Part shown: positions 15,844 to 24,246 of the stretch, piece by piece
Position numbering within the stretch: position 1 is the stretch's first letter
Layout: every line of letters starts with the position of its first letter
Assembly (NCBI RefSeq): GCF_900753045.1
Contig: NZ_CAADXO010000068.1
Span: 29,939-93,938, forward strand
Source of the DNA: an uncultured Phascolarctobacterium sp.
GTDB taxonomy: Bacteria; Bacillota; Negativicutes; Acidaminococcales; Acidaminococcaceae
Length of the DNA: 64,000 bases
Direction of reading: 5' to 3'
Translations under genes and position numbers: made by a program
The notes under the pieces: model-generated
What the model was told of the DNA's origin: nothing
Databases searched by the model: none
What the model saw: the letters and a program-made list of their open reading frames with translations, nothing else

Positions 15844-16336
15844 CAACACCTTTTTCAGCTAGAACCTTTATAATTTCATCACCACATCTACTTCCCAAAT
15901 AACGATTACTGCATAATTCATTTTTATTTTTAAATTTTTCTAGTAATTCTCGCACAGTATTCACTCCTGCTCGCTTCAAACGGTTTGCAACTCCTACTCC
16001 AAAATCTAAATCCTCCAAATAAAAGCTTAGTGTCGCTTCTTGTTTAGGTAATACATCATTTAATAAATTAGATTTTATTGTTGTATTATTAATTTTACGT
16101 TCAAATTCTATTTTAGGTAATATTAATTCATCATGTAAATATATATCACCTAACTTTTGGATACCAGTTAATATTTCACGTCCTCTTCTTACTTTTTTAC
16201 GATATCTATCTCTATCTTCTCTAAGAGTTTTATTCTCATGATTATATCTCTCAAGTAATGACTCAAGGTCACTAATTCTATTATTTAAGTCAGCTATTCT
16301 TGCTTCATATTCTCTTTTTAGTTCAATAATATCCAT
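15815..16336 (-). CDS. Coiled-coil protein with RNA polymerase alpha-CTD-like domain
   Basis: The 173-aa protein has an N-terminal coiled coil (residues about 3-50, heptad-like leucines and charged residues), a middle linker, and a C-terminal helix-hairpin-helix region (about 108-165: LEDLDFGVGVANRLKRAG, then NTVRELLEKF and NRYLGSRCGDEIIKVLAEKG). This second block follows the RpoA C-terminal domain pattern (LDLSVRSYNCLKRAG..NTV..L...RNLG.KS..EI...L...G). I infer DNA (UP-element-like) or sigma/activator contact. It overlaps the downstream ATPase start. The gene is clearly more AT-rich than its neighbours, which suggests transfer. Confidence 0.7.
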   Translation of the reverse strand: MDIIELKREYEARIADLNNRISDLESLLERYNHENKTLREDRDRYRKKVRRGREILTGIQKLGDIYLHDELILPKIEFERKINNTTIKSNLLNDVLPKQEATLSFYLEDLDFGVGVANRLKRAGVNTVRELLEKFKNKNELCSNRYLGSRCGDEIIKVLAEKGVDVAQYMDGE

Positions 16337-16388
16337 TATTCATCACACCTATCAATATATACATACATCATTCTTAAAATAATTATGC

Positions 16389-16613
16389 TTACATCGCTTT
16401 GACAAGAGTAACAAATTCTTCCTCATTTTGTGCAAAATGATAAGGTGCATACTCGCCAAAAGCTGTAGGTCTGCTAATTGTCACTAACTTAATACCTTTG
16501 GCAGCAACAAGTTCATTTAAAAATCTTTTTAATTCTACCAAATGCTTTCCATGCATAGTTTTCAACGCATAACAACCATGTTTTGCTGTATCTTTAGCAA
16601 CCAGATAACACAT
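16389..16613 (-). CDS. Small conserved protein (DUF6718-like)
   Basis: The start is set at the ATG at 16613, 9 nt after AGGAGG, giving 74 aa (MCYLVAKDTAKHGCYALKT...). The sequence ends with RPTAFGEYAPYHFAQNEEEF. I recall this as a family of small Firmicute proteins called DUF6718; the name is from memory. No signal peptide, no membrane segment, no catalytic motif. It is the first gene of the AT-rich cassette, 52 bp upstream of the coiled-coil gene. Confidence 0.7.
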   Translation of the reverse strand: MCYLVAKDTAKHGCYALKTMHGKHLVELKRFLNELVAAKGIKLVTISRPTAFGEYAPYHFAQNEEEFVTLVKAM

Positions 16614-16776
16614 CACGCCAAACCTCCTCAAATACAATATCTGTCTGTATCAATCCATTCTCATATTTTTTTCTCATTATAGCTATTATATAGAAAAGCA
16701 TGTTAAAGCTCAAGAAAAACTTCTGTTACAATATTATATGCTATTCTCATTTGCATTGCACTAATAAAAAATATTT

Positions 16777-16835
16777 AGCGCCCAAAAAGGCTCCCCTCCC
16801 GAACGTTGCCGTTCAGACGGGGAGCCTTAAAATTT
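16777..16835. repeat. 59-bp repeat/terminator, copy B, and adjoining gene-free stretch
   Basis: Near-identical direct copy of 14516-14574. The gene-free stretch 16614-16991 also holds, at 16875-16985, an unexplained segment with short palindromes (AGTACA..TGTACT near 16942) that looks like another dispersed repeat; I see no gene in it. Confidence 0.75.
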
Positions 16836-16991
16836 CACATACAGCTCATGCCATTATACACATCTAAATGCAATATTCATACACAGCGACTGCTCAGAAA
16901 GTGCCGGATACGAGGCGTGGCGACGACGTAGTACATACTGTACTTCTAGGAGCCACAACGAAGCAGATGGTGCTTTATGGACAGGCGTATA

Positions 16992-18434
16992 TTATTGCAT
17001 TTTTTCTTTGAGCATTTTGGTAACCATGCCCGGGTTAGCCTTGCCGCGAGATTTTTTCATAATCTGGCCAACGAGGAAGCCGATAGCCTTATCTTTACCG
17101 GCTTTGTAGTCAGCAACGGATTGCGGGTTCTCAGCGATGGTTTCTTCAACCAGCTTGAGGATAGCGCCTTCATCACTAACCTGCTCCAGACCGAGCTTCT
17201 TAACGAGAGCCTTCGGAGCTTCGTCCTCTTTGAGCATTTCGGCAAAGACCTTTTTAGCCAGCTTGCTGGACAGCACGCCGTCTTTAATCAGGTTAACCAG
17301 CTCTGCCAGATGTGCAGGGGTTACCTTGAAGTCAGCAATGGTAATGCCTTCGTTGTTCATGTAAGCAGATACATCGCCCAGCAGCCAGTTGGAAACTGCT
17401 TTGCTGTCCTTAGCGGTCTTAACTGCTTCATCAAAGTATTCAGCCATAGCCTTGGTGGAAACGATCTGGGAAGCATCATATTCCGGCAGACCATGCTCAC
17501 TCATCAGGCGTGCCTGACGTTGAGCCGGCAGCTCCGGCAGAGTTTCACGGATACGCTCAATCCAGGCATCGTCCAGTTGTACCGGAACGAGGTCAGGCTC
17601 AGGGAAGTAACGGTAGTCATGTGCTTCTTCTTTGGAACGCATAGACAGAGTTACGCCGTTAGCTTCATCCCAGGTACGGGTTTCCTGAACAACGTGGCCG
17701 CCATCTTCCAGAACCTCTTTTTGGCGTTCAACTTCGTAGTTGATAGCGCGTTCCAGAGCACGGAAGGAGTTCAGGTTTTTAATTTCGGCACGGGTACCGA
17801 ATTCCTTAGCGCCTTCGGGCATGATGGAGATGTTAGCGTCGCAGCGCAGGCTGCCTTCCTGCATTTTGCAGTCGCAGACATCGGTATATTCCAGAATTGC
17901 TTTCAGATTTTCCATGTAAGCACGAGCTTCGGCAGCACTACGCATATCCGGCTCGGATACAATCTCAATCAGCGGTACGCCTGCGCGGTTGTAGTCAACT
18001 GCGGAGGAATCGGAGGTGCTGATGGTTGCGCCGCTGTGGTTCAGCTTGCCTGCATCCTCTTCCATGTGGATACGGGTAACGCCGATGCGTTTATGCTCGC
18101 CGTCAACAACGATGTCAATGTGACCGCCAAGGCAGATAGGTTTATCAAATTGGGAAATCTGATAGTTCTTGGACAGGTCAGGGTAGAAGTAGTTTTTACG
18201 GTCGAATTTGTTGTATTTTTGGATATCGCAGTTCAGCGCCAGGCCTGCTTTGATAGCGAAATCAACAACCTGCTTGTTCAGCACAGGCAGTGCACCGGGC
18301 ATACCCAGGCAAACCGGGCATACGTGGGTGTTGGGCAGGCTGCCGAAAGCAGTGGAGCAGCTGCAGAATGCTTTAGTTTTGGTTTTCAGCTCGGCATGAA
18401 CTTCCAGGCCGATAACGGTAATATATTTAGTCAT
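16992..18434 (-). CDS. gatB: Asp-tRNA(Asn)/Glu-tRNA(Gln) amidotransferase subunit B
   Basis: The 480-aa kinase/tRNA-binding subunit activates mis-charged Glu-tRNA(Gln) or Asp-tRNA(Asn) with ATP for transamidation. Landmarks: IGLEVHAELKTKTKAFC (8-24), CPVCLGMPGALPVLN (about 38-52), the metal-site Cys residues, RIHMEEDAGK (about 120), and the C-terminal YqeY-like tail ending in PGMVTKMLKEKM. The start overlaps the gatA stop by one base (TAATG), so the two are coupled. Confidence 0.97.
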   Translation of the reverse strand: MTKYITVIGLEVHAELKTKTKAFCSCSTAFGSLPNTHVCPVCLGMPGALPVLNKQVVDFAIKAGLALNCDIQKYNKFDRKNYFYPDLSKNYQISQFDKPICLGGHIDIVVDGEHKRIGVTRIHMEEDAGKLNHSGATISTSDSSAVDYNRAGVPLIEIVSEPDMRSAAEARAYMENLKAILEYTDVCDCKMQEGSLRCDANISIMPEGAKEFGTRAEIKNLNSFRALERAINYEVERQKEVLEDGGHVVQETRTWDEANGVTLSMRSKEEAHDYRYFPEPDLVPVQLDDAWIERIRETLPELPAQRQARLMSEHGLPEYDASQIVSTKAMAEYFDEAVKTAKDSKAVSNWLLGDVSAYMNNEGITIADFKVTPAHLAELVNLIKDGVLSSKLAKKVFAEMLKEDEAPKALVKKLGLEQVSDEGAILKLVEETIAENPQSVADYKAGKDKAIGFLVGQIMKKSRGKANPGMVTKMLKEKMQ

Positions 18435-19903
18435 TATTTGTTACCTCCCAGCGGTGCGAATACTTTATGATATTCGGTTGCCTGTTCAAAGGTATAAGCA
18501 GCACGCAGAATGGTTGCTTCGTCCAGAACCTTGCCGATCAGCTGCATACCGATAGGCATGCCGTCATCAGCAAAGCCGCAAGGAATGGAAATACCCGGCA
18601 GACCGGCCATATTTACCGGAATAGTGGTTACGTCCAGCATGTACATGGTCAGCGGATCCATCTTGTCGTTGATGCCGTAAGCAGGAACCGGAGAGGTCGG
18701 GGTCAGCAGTACGTCGCATTTCTCAAAAGCAGCTTCAAAGTCGCGGCGGATGAGGGTACGAACCTGCATAGCCTTGTTGTAGTATGCATCATAGTAACCG
18801 CTGCTCAGTACGTAGGTGCCCAGCATAATGCGGCGGCGTACTTCCTGACCGAAGCCTTCGGTACGGCTCATGGTGGTCATTTCCGGAGCGGAGGTTGCAT
18901 CTACATTGCGGTAACCGTAGCGAACGCCGTCGAAGCGTGCCAGGTTAGCGGAAGCTTCAGCCGGAGCGATGATGTAATAGGTAATTACAGCATATTCGGT
19001 ATGCGGCAGGGAAACCTCAACGATTTCAGCGCCCAGCTCTTTATATTTTTCAACGGCCTTCATGATTTCAGCCTTAACCTTAGCATCAACGCCTTCACCG
19101 AAATATTCTTTCGGCAGACCGATGCGCAGGCCTTTAACGTCATTTACCAGTGCTTTGGTGAAGTCAGGAACCTCTACGTTCAGAGAGGTGGAGTCCATCT
19201 CATCCTTACCGCAGATAGTGTTGAGCACCAGAGCAGCGTCAGTTACGTCTTTAGTGATAGGTCCGATCTGGTCCAGAGAGGATGCGAATGCTACGCAGCC
19301 ATAACGGGATACACAGCCGTAGGTCGGTTTAATACCAACGCAGCCGTTGAAGGATGCCGGCTGACGAATAGATCCGCCGGTATCGGAGCCCAGAGTCCAG
19401 ATAGCTTCGCCTGCAGCGATAGCAGCAGCACTACCGCCGGAGGAGCCGCCGGGAACGCGGTCCAAGTTCCAAGGGTTATGGGTTACACCGAAATGAGAGG
19501 TCTTGGTGGTAGAGCCCATAGCAAATTCATCCAGATTGGTTTTTCCCAGGAAAATGGTTTCGTCAGCGCGCAGGTTTTTGATAACATGTGCGTCATATAC
19601 GGGAATGAAGTTCTCCAGCATTTTGGAGGAACAGGTAGTGCGCAGGCCTTTGGTAGAAATATTATCTTTAATTGCGCCAGGGATACCGGCCAGCGGAGCG
19701 ATTTTCTCGCCTGCGGCAATCTTGGCATCAACCTTGGCAGCCTGTGCCAGAGCGTTTTCTTTATCCAGGGTTACATAAGCGTTAACCTGGTCTTCAACTG
19801 CGTCGACACGCGCAATAACAGCGTTAGTTAATTCGACGGAGCTTACTTCTTTGTTGACGAGCTTTTCATGCAGCTCGTGCGCAGTAAGTTTATACAAATC
19901 CAC
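18434..19903 (-). CDS. gatA: Asp-tRNA(Asn)/Glu-tRNA(Gln) amidotransferase subunit A
   Basis: The 489-aa amidase releases ammonia from glutamine. The amidase signature GGSSGGSAAAIAAGEA (about 153-168) and the catalytic triad positions Lys (GAIKDN), Ser (GSDTGGSIRQPA) and Ser are intact. It starts at GTG 19903, with GGAGG about 8 nt upstream. It lies 16 bp after gatC and is coupled to gatB. Confidence 0.97.
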   Translation of the reverse strand: MDLYKLTAHELHEKLVNKEVSSVELTNAVIARVDAVEDQVNAYVTLDKENALAQAAKVDAKIAAGEKIAPLAGIPGAIKDNISTKGLRTTCSSKMLENFIPVYDAHVIKNLRADETIFLGKTNLDEFAMGSTTKTSHFGVTHNPWNLDRVPGGSSGGSAAAIAAGEAIWTLGSDTGGSIRQPASFNGCVGIKPTYGCVSRYGCVAFASSLDQIGPITKDVTDAALVLNTICGKDEMDSTSLNVEVPDFTKALVNDVKGLRIGLPKEYFGEGVDAKVKAEIMKAVEKYKELGAEIVEVSLPHTEYAVITYYIIAPAEASANLARFDGVRYGYRNVDATSAPEMTTMSRTEGFGQEVRRRIMLGTYVLSSGYYDAYYNKAMQVRTLIRRDFEAAFEKCDVLLTPTSPVPAYGINDKMDPLTMYMLDVTTIPVNMAGLPGISIPCGFADDGMPIGMQLIGKVLDEATILRAAYTFEQATEYHKVFAPLGGNK

Positions 19904-19919
19904 AGCGTTTGCCTCCTTC

Positions 19920-20207
19920 TTATTCGATTACGCGCGGTACCTTAAAGCCGTCATTGTGAACAGCAGGAGCGTTCTTCAATGCTTCCTCGTGGGATACGCC
20001 TTCTTTGACAACGTCCTCACGCAGTACATTGCTTACCGGCAATACGTACGGGGTAGGTTCGATACCTGCGGTATCAATTTTTTCAAGAATGTCGGCATAG
20101 TTAAGAATCTGGTTGAACTGCTCAGTGAATACTTCCATCTCGGAAGCAGGAACAGTCAAACGGGAAAGCTGTGCGATATGCTTTACGTCTTCAGCAGAAA
20201 CTTTCAT
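19920..20207 (-). CDS. gatC: Asp-tRNA(Asn)/Glu-tRNA(Gln) amidotransferase subunit C
   Basis: The 95-aa subunit bridges GatA and GatB. It has the typical start VKHIAQLSRLTV and the LNYADILEKIDT helix, with the C-terminal LREDVVKEG motif. It is the first gene of gatCAB. A -10-like TATAAT lies at 20259-20264 (minus strand), with a weak -35. Confidence 0.95.
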   Translation of the reverse strand: MKVSAEDVKHIAQLSRLTVPASEMEVFTEQFNQILNYADILEKIDTAGIEPTPYVLPVSNVLREDVVKEGVSHEEALKNAPAVHNDGFKVPRVIE

Positions 20208-20370
20208 TTTTTCACCATCCTATAAAAACTCGTTTTATTTTTACAAATAACCTGTTTTATTATAACACATTTACTGAGCAAAGTACACTGAGTAAGGCGC
20301 TTCGGCAGCGGTTGGGGGGATATTTTTAGGAAAAAGCGGCTTTTAAAATATCAGACTGCAAAACAATAAA

Positions 20371-20496
20371 GCCTCTCCTCGGGGAGAGGTGGCATCGCGC
20401 AGCGATGACGGAGAGGAGTTCAACAAAATAAAATATTTGCATAAGCACAACCCCTCTCAGTCGCCCTACTGGCAACAGCTCTCCCCAAGGAGAGCC
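20371..20496. repeat. MITE-like palindromic repeat, second copy
   Basis: Arms GCCTCTCC...GGAGAGCC enclose CATCGCGCAGCGATG and CCCCTCTCAGTCGCC blocks. It matches 5129-5264. The rest of the 20265-20534 stretch shows no gene. Confidence 0.75.
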
Positions 20497-20534
20497 TTTC
20501 TCTTCGTATAGCATCCATACACACAAACATAAAA

Positions 20535-20556
20535 AGAACCGCCTCACGGCGGTTCT
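20535..20556 (-). terminator. Intrinsic terminator, same hairpin as at 5291-5312
   Basis: AGAACCGCC/GGCGGTTCT followed by TTTTTA on the minus strand. It ends the paralogue pair transcribed from 21717. Confidence 0.8.
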
Positions 20557-20577
20557 CTAAACTCAAAGCATCAGTCG

Positions 20578-21103
20578 CTATTTCCCCTCTCTCTGGCTCA
20601 CCTTAGCATACAATCTCTTTAAAATATCCAATGCCTTATCCTGCTGCATACTGCTCAGTTGCGGCTTTACCTTGCGTCTGTTTTTATTTTTAATAGTTGC
20701 CAAGAGCAATATAAAACTCTGTTGTTGTCGCATCGTGCGCAAACAGCATATCCGTCTGCTTCTGCTTTTGCTCCTGCTCTGCGAGCGGCAGCTTCTGGAT
20801 AAAAGCATCCAGCTCTGCCAAATCCTCACTTGTCACCTCTGCCGACGACAGCAGGCAATTCCCGCCCTTTTTATCGACAAAAAAGCAGCTAAAGGTAGCC
20901 TGCCCTTCCTTAAAGGGATCATAATTAACTTCAAACCTGTAGCACATAGTGCGGAACTGATGGTTCCGGTTCATATAAAAGGTTGACCATTTTACGTGTG
21001 TCATCTTATCTTCTCCTTGTACCGGCGCACAACCTATATTTGCTGTCAGCAGCACAAGCACCGCCAGCAGCATTTTGGCGATTTTCCATAATTTACTGTG
21101 CAT
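20578..21103 (-). pseudogene. Frameshifted paralogue of the 21128-21682 exported protein
   Basis: The first frame runs from the ATG at 21103 (GGTG 6 nt upstream) to a TAA at 20690 and ends ...YIALGNY. The paralogue next door continues after its IGNY with KDRSVKKLTAPLSGEQ. Here the matching tail (KNKNRRKVKPQLSSMQQ...) is present but in the +1 frame, ending at TAG 20578. One extra T in TATTAAAAATAAAAA (about 20686-20700) explains it. The N-terminus has a hydrophobic segment ending in NIGC, a weak lipobox. A truncated protein missing about 36 residues may still be made; +1 recoding is possible but unproven. Confidence 0.7.
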
Positions 21104-21127
21104 ACTGCTCACCGCCTTTGCTAAGCC

Positions 21128-21682
21128 TTAATTGTGAACCGGAGCTCTGTCCTTAGCCTTTAGGTACAGCTGCAGAAACAGCTTTTGCATTTCCGCTCTT
21201 TGCTCCCCGCTCAACGGCGCCGTCAGCTTCTTGACGCTTCTATCCTTATAGTTGCCGATACGCACATCAAAAATCTCCATGGTTTCATCGCAGACAAACA
21301 GATCCTTATCTGCCGGCTCAGGTTCCTTGGGCGGCGCCAGCGGCAGTCCTTGGATAAACGCATCAAGAGCTGCAAGCTCCTCACGCGTCACAGGCACGCT
21401 CTCCAGCTCACAACGCCAGATTTCGTCATTAAGATTTGTGGGAGCCTTAAAGCTGCAGTCATAAAGCATCTGCCCGCTTTTAACGTCCAAACGCAGCGCA
21501 TAATTATAGCTATAATCATAATTCGAGCCGTTTCTGTATAATTGCATACCCGTCCATTCTATACGTCCCATGCTATCGCATCCCCGCACCTGGGCATAAA
21601 TCAGCTTTGCTGTCAGCAGCAGGAGCGCTGCCAATAACAGCAGATGAATAATTCTCAGTTTATTGCTTTTTTGTTTGCGCAT
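21128..21682 (-). CDS. Exported or membrane-anchored protein of unknown function
   Basis: 184 aa from the ATG at 21682 (GGTG 6 nt upstream, the same leader GGCGGTGAGCAG as in the downstream paralogue). The N-terminus is basic, followed by one hydrophobic helix (about 11-32) and then a soluble domain with LDAFIQGLPLAPPKEPEP and FDVRIGNYKDRSVKKL. No family is recognised. It is the first gene under operator-promoter copy 4; 24 bp separate it from the frameshifted paralogue, so the pair arose by tandem duplication. Confidence 0.75.
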   Translation of the reverse strand: MRKQKSNKLRIIHLLLLAALLLLTAKLIYAQVRGCDSMGRIEWTGMQLYRNGSNYDYSYNYALRLDVKSGQMLYDCSFKAPTNLNDEIWRCELESVPVTREELAALDAFIQGLPLAPPKEPEPADKDLFVCDETMEIFDVRIGNYKDRSVKKLTAPLSGEQRAEMQKLFLQLYLKAKDRAPVHN

Positions 21683-21716
21683 GCTGCTCACCGCCTTTTG
21701 CTATTCTTCTGATGAT

Positions 21717-21774
21717 AGCATAGCGTATTTTTAGCAGCTTGTCCCCACCCGAAAGGCTGATTTCGGGTAGGAAG
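21717..21774 (-). promoter_or_regulatory. Palindromic operator-promoter, copy 4
   Basis: Minus strand: CCTACCCGAAAT..CTTTCGGGTGGGGACA. GGGACA (21740-21745) serves as -35, then 17 nt, then TATGCT (21717-21722). No T-run follows the palindrome. Confidence 0.7.
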
Positions 21775-21840
21775 GGAAGAAAATTTTGCTGCAAATCAAA
21801 GCATTGCATCTGGATAAGCCTATACCTCAAAAGCTCTGCA

Positions 21841-22069
21841 CCACTTGAACCACTTGAACCACTACTTTTGGTGCAAGCGCAAAAACCGCTCCACTAACCA
21901 TAATATATATCCCTGTAAGTAAAGTCTTCGTAAGGGTTCAAAGCCTTTATTTTATTGGATTCACAGCTAATTCAAGACATTTTTATTTATAATATATTAA
22001 ACGCTATGAGCTGCAGATTTTTTAGCAAAAACGCTGAAAAAAGTGGTGCAACTGGTGCAAGTGGTGCAA
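21841..22069. repeat. Iteron-like 9-bp repeats
   Basis: CCACTTGAA occurs twice in tandem at 21841-21858, followed by a variant. GTGGTGCAA, CTGGTGCAA, GTGGTGCAA lie in tandem at 22043-22069. The two groups are inversely related (TGGT.CAA core). A further GGTGCAA is at 21870. They adjoin the 3' end of the DUF927 gene; between them no gene is visible. Confidence 0.6.
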
Positions 22070-22093
22070 AATGCACCGATCAATACCAAATAG

Positions 22094-23827
22094 TTAAGCA
22101 GCCTGCTCTGTCTCCCTTTGCTCGCCGTACTTCATACACACCATCCGCGGACGATAGCATTTATTGAAGGTCAGATTCAGTTGCTTGGTAAAGCGTCCCG
22201 CATCAGCTTCAATCAGCTTAGCATCACGCAGCAGCGTTTTAATGCTTTTCGCCGGCTTGCCAAACTGCTTCAAAAAGCCATTAAAGACCTTGCTGTTGAT
22301 ATACACATATCCACCATAGAAAAATCCGTAGGACTTATAGCCGGTGCCATTGACAACTTCCCTGCTGTCGGCAGCAAGATAACCGAAGCAGTCATAGTTC
22401 GCACTGACAGTATCCACCAATGCCTCATGGTAATAAGCCCCCGATTCCTGTTCTTCGGTATTTTCCAGCTCATCAGAAACAGCAAGCACCATTGCTTCTG
22501 CATCGGCCAGCAGCGGAGTAAGCTGTGCAACATCAGTACGGCCTGTCCTTACCAAGGCAAATAAAACATCAGCCAGAAGCACCAGAGCCAGCACCATCAG
22601 CTGTGTGCTTTCATGCCGGCCTTCATCTAGCAAAAACAGCCTGTCACAAGCCTTTTCGTACAGCTCCTGCCACACTTGTGACGGATACGCCTCCAGCAAA
22701 TCCAGCATTTTGCGTCCTGCCAGTCCATAGCTATGCGCACTCGTTTTGTTGCACTCGCCGATAAGCTCACGCTCCAAGGCCTCCGGCAAATGCAGCTCCA
22801 GAATACGCCTTGCGGCACCGCCGTAAAATTCCGGTGTAACCACTGTTGTTTCGCTGCTTAAGATATTCAGTGTCTGCCAACGGTTAAGCATCGCCGAGCC
22901 AAGCTCCTTTGTTGCCCGCTGCTTGCCATAGCCATTGAAAAGCATATAGATAAACGACTGCATAAATTCGTTAAAGTCCGGTCTGCTGCGCATCAGCTGT
23001 ACATCATCAAGAAAAAACGGCAGACCGCTCAACAGCTTGGCCCTAAGCTCAAAGCCGTTGAGCGTACCATTGCAGGGATAAAGAAAATTATCATTGCCCC
23101 AGACAGAAGCAGCAAAGCGCATCAGTGTGCTTTTACCGCTGCCCCTGCTGCCATAAAGCAACACCAGCGGACTGCCCTTGAAGCCAACACGCTCCAAAAG
23201 CGGCGCAGCCAAAGCACAGCTTATAATAAAGCGGGCAACAATACTGCTGTCACACAGCTTGCCATAGGTTGACAGCCATTTTTCCCAATCACCCTTAGCC
23301 TGCGCAACTGCCTGATAAAGCTCCCCGTCCGACAGCATAAAAACAGTATCATCTATGCCACGCCCCGGCAGGTAGAATTTATCCTGTTCCCAACCAAGAT
23401 ATTTGCACAGCCTTTGCTGGGGCAAAGCCTCCTGCAAACAGCTGCGCAGGCAGCTCAGATAATCAATCACCTGTCTGGCGTTACTGATATTGATATCAAC
23501 ATTATTGTTGGCAAGCGTAATAATCGGATTGGTACGCGAAATCTCCTCCAATGTTTTCAATGGCAGCTTATGCCACGCCTGCGCATGATAAAGCTCCAGC
23601 TGCACGTAAGTAATATCTGCCTCCGCTTCATGAAAAAAGCCTGTTATCAGCAAAGGCTTATGCGTAATCAGCTGCTCCTGAAAAACACTTCCCTGTTTAT
23701 CGCGATGCAGAAGATAGATGCCATCAGCCTTAAGCTTATATTTTTGGCAAAGCTCCGTTACATTAACCTCCGGCGTAAAAATCTGCTTACACTTAGTAAT
23801 AAAATTGTCTGTTTCATTTTTTGGCAT
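22094..23827 (-). CDS. DUF927-family ATPase (mobile-element replication type)
   Basis: 577 aa from the ATG at 23827, about 11 nt after GGAG; the earlier ATG at 23848 overlaps that ribosome site. The middle region carries P-loop YGSRGSGKSTLMRFAASVWG (about 232-250) and a Walker-B-like LPFFLDDVQL (about 278), as in DUF927 proteins. These often sit in phage, plasmid or integrative elements and resemble helicase/primase components. No integrase, primase or relaxase is nearby, so this looks like an isolated remnant or a domesticated gene. Neighbouring 9-bp repeats could be replication iterons. Confidence 0.75.
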   Translation of the reverse strand: MPKNETDNFITKCKQIFTPEVNVTELCQKYKLKADGIYLLHRDKQGSVFQEQLITHKPLLITGFFHEAEADITYVQLELYHAQAWHKLPLKTLEEISRTNPIITLANNNVDINISNARQVIDYLSCLRSCLQEALPQQRLCKYLGWEQDKFYLPGRGIDDTVFMLSDGELYQAVAQAKGDWEKWLSTYGKLCDSSIVARFIISCALAAPLLERVGFKGSPLVLLYGSRGSGKSTLMRFAASVWGNDNFLYPCNGTLNGFELRAKLLSGLPFFLDDVQLMRSRPDFNEFMQSFIYMLFNGYGKQRATKELGSAMLNRWQTLNILSSETTVVTPEFYGGAARRILELHLPEALERELIGECNKTSAHSYGLAGRKMLDLLEAYPSQVWQELYEKACDRLFLLDEGRHESTQLMVLALVLLADVLFALVRTGRTDVAQLTPLLADAEAMVLAVSDELENTEEQESGAYYHEALVDTVSANYDCFGYLAADSREVVNGTGYKSYGFFYGGYVYINSKVFNGFLKQFGKPAKSIKTLLRDAKLIEADAGRFTKQLNLTFNKCYRPRMVCMKYGEQRETEQAA

Positions 23828-24246
23828 AAAAAAATGCACTCCTTCCATTAATCTTTGGCAAGGGTGCTTTAATTTTAGGCAGACTCCACCCTTGCACTAA
23901 AAGCAAGGATGTTGTCACTTAGATGTTTCAGAAGCCGACGCAGGTTCCTCAAGCATACTCATTATCATTTACTACAGATGAGACTCTGCCTAGCCTTAAC
24001 TCCTACTTTATCCGGATTACATCATGGTTTCGAGAATTCCCAGTCTCTTGCATAACCCTGAGTTTAGCGTACTCCAAGCAAGTTTTTTACATCTCCGCTT
24101 TTAATGCAAAGATGTCGGCCATAAGGCACATATAACTGCTGATACTACTTCTCAAATATATAGCTTAATTATAAACGATACCATTATTATAGTCAACAGA
24201 ATATTTTTTCTATTGCGACGATTTTTCTTCTTTTAAAACAAAATCA
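23828..24246. other. Gene-free stretch with remnant-like sequence
   Basis: No credible gene. It contains CACCCTTGCACTAAAAGCAAGG (a short hairpin, about 23888-23909) and ACATCT/AGATGT arms near 24090-24116. On the minus strand, one frame at 23911-24165 reads like a decayed protein segment broken by in-frame stops. It may be a degraded mobile element or a structured RNA; I cannot decide. Confidence 0.35.

Noticed and set aside
16977..18470. 497-codon plus-strand open frame
   Set aside because: It lies exactly opposite gatB and follows its codon pattern; no ribosome site or homology is visible.
18467..19831. 454-codon plus-strand open frame
   Set aside because: Antisense shadow of gatA, whose family motifs are intact.
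23923..24135. 70-aa plus-strand open frame
   Set aside because: No start signal or recognisable domain; lies in a remnant-like region.
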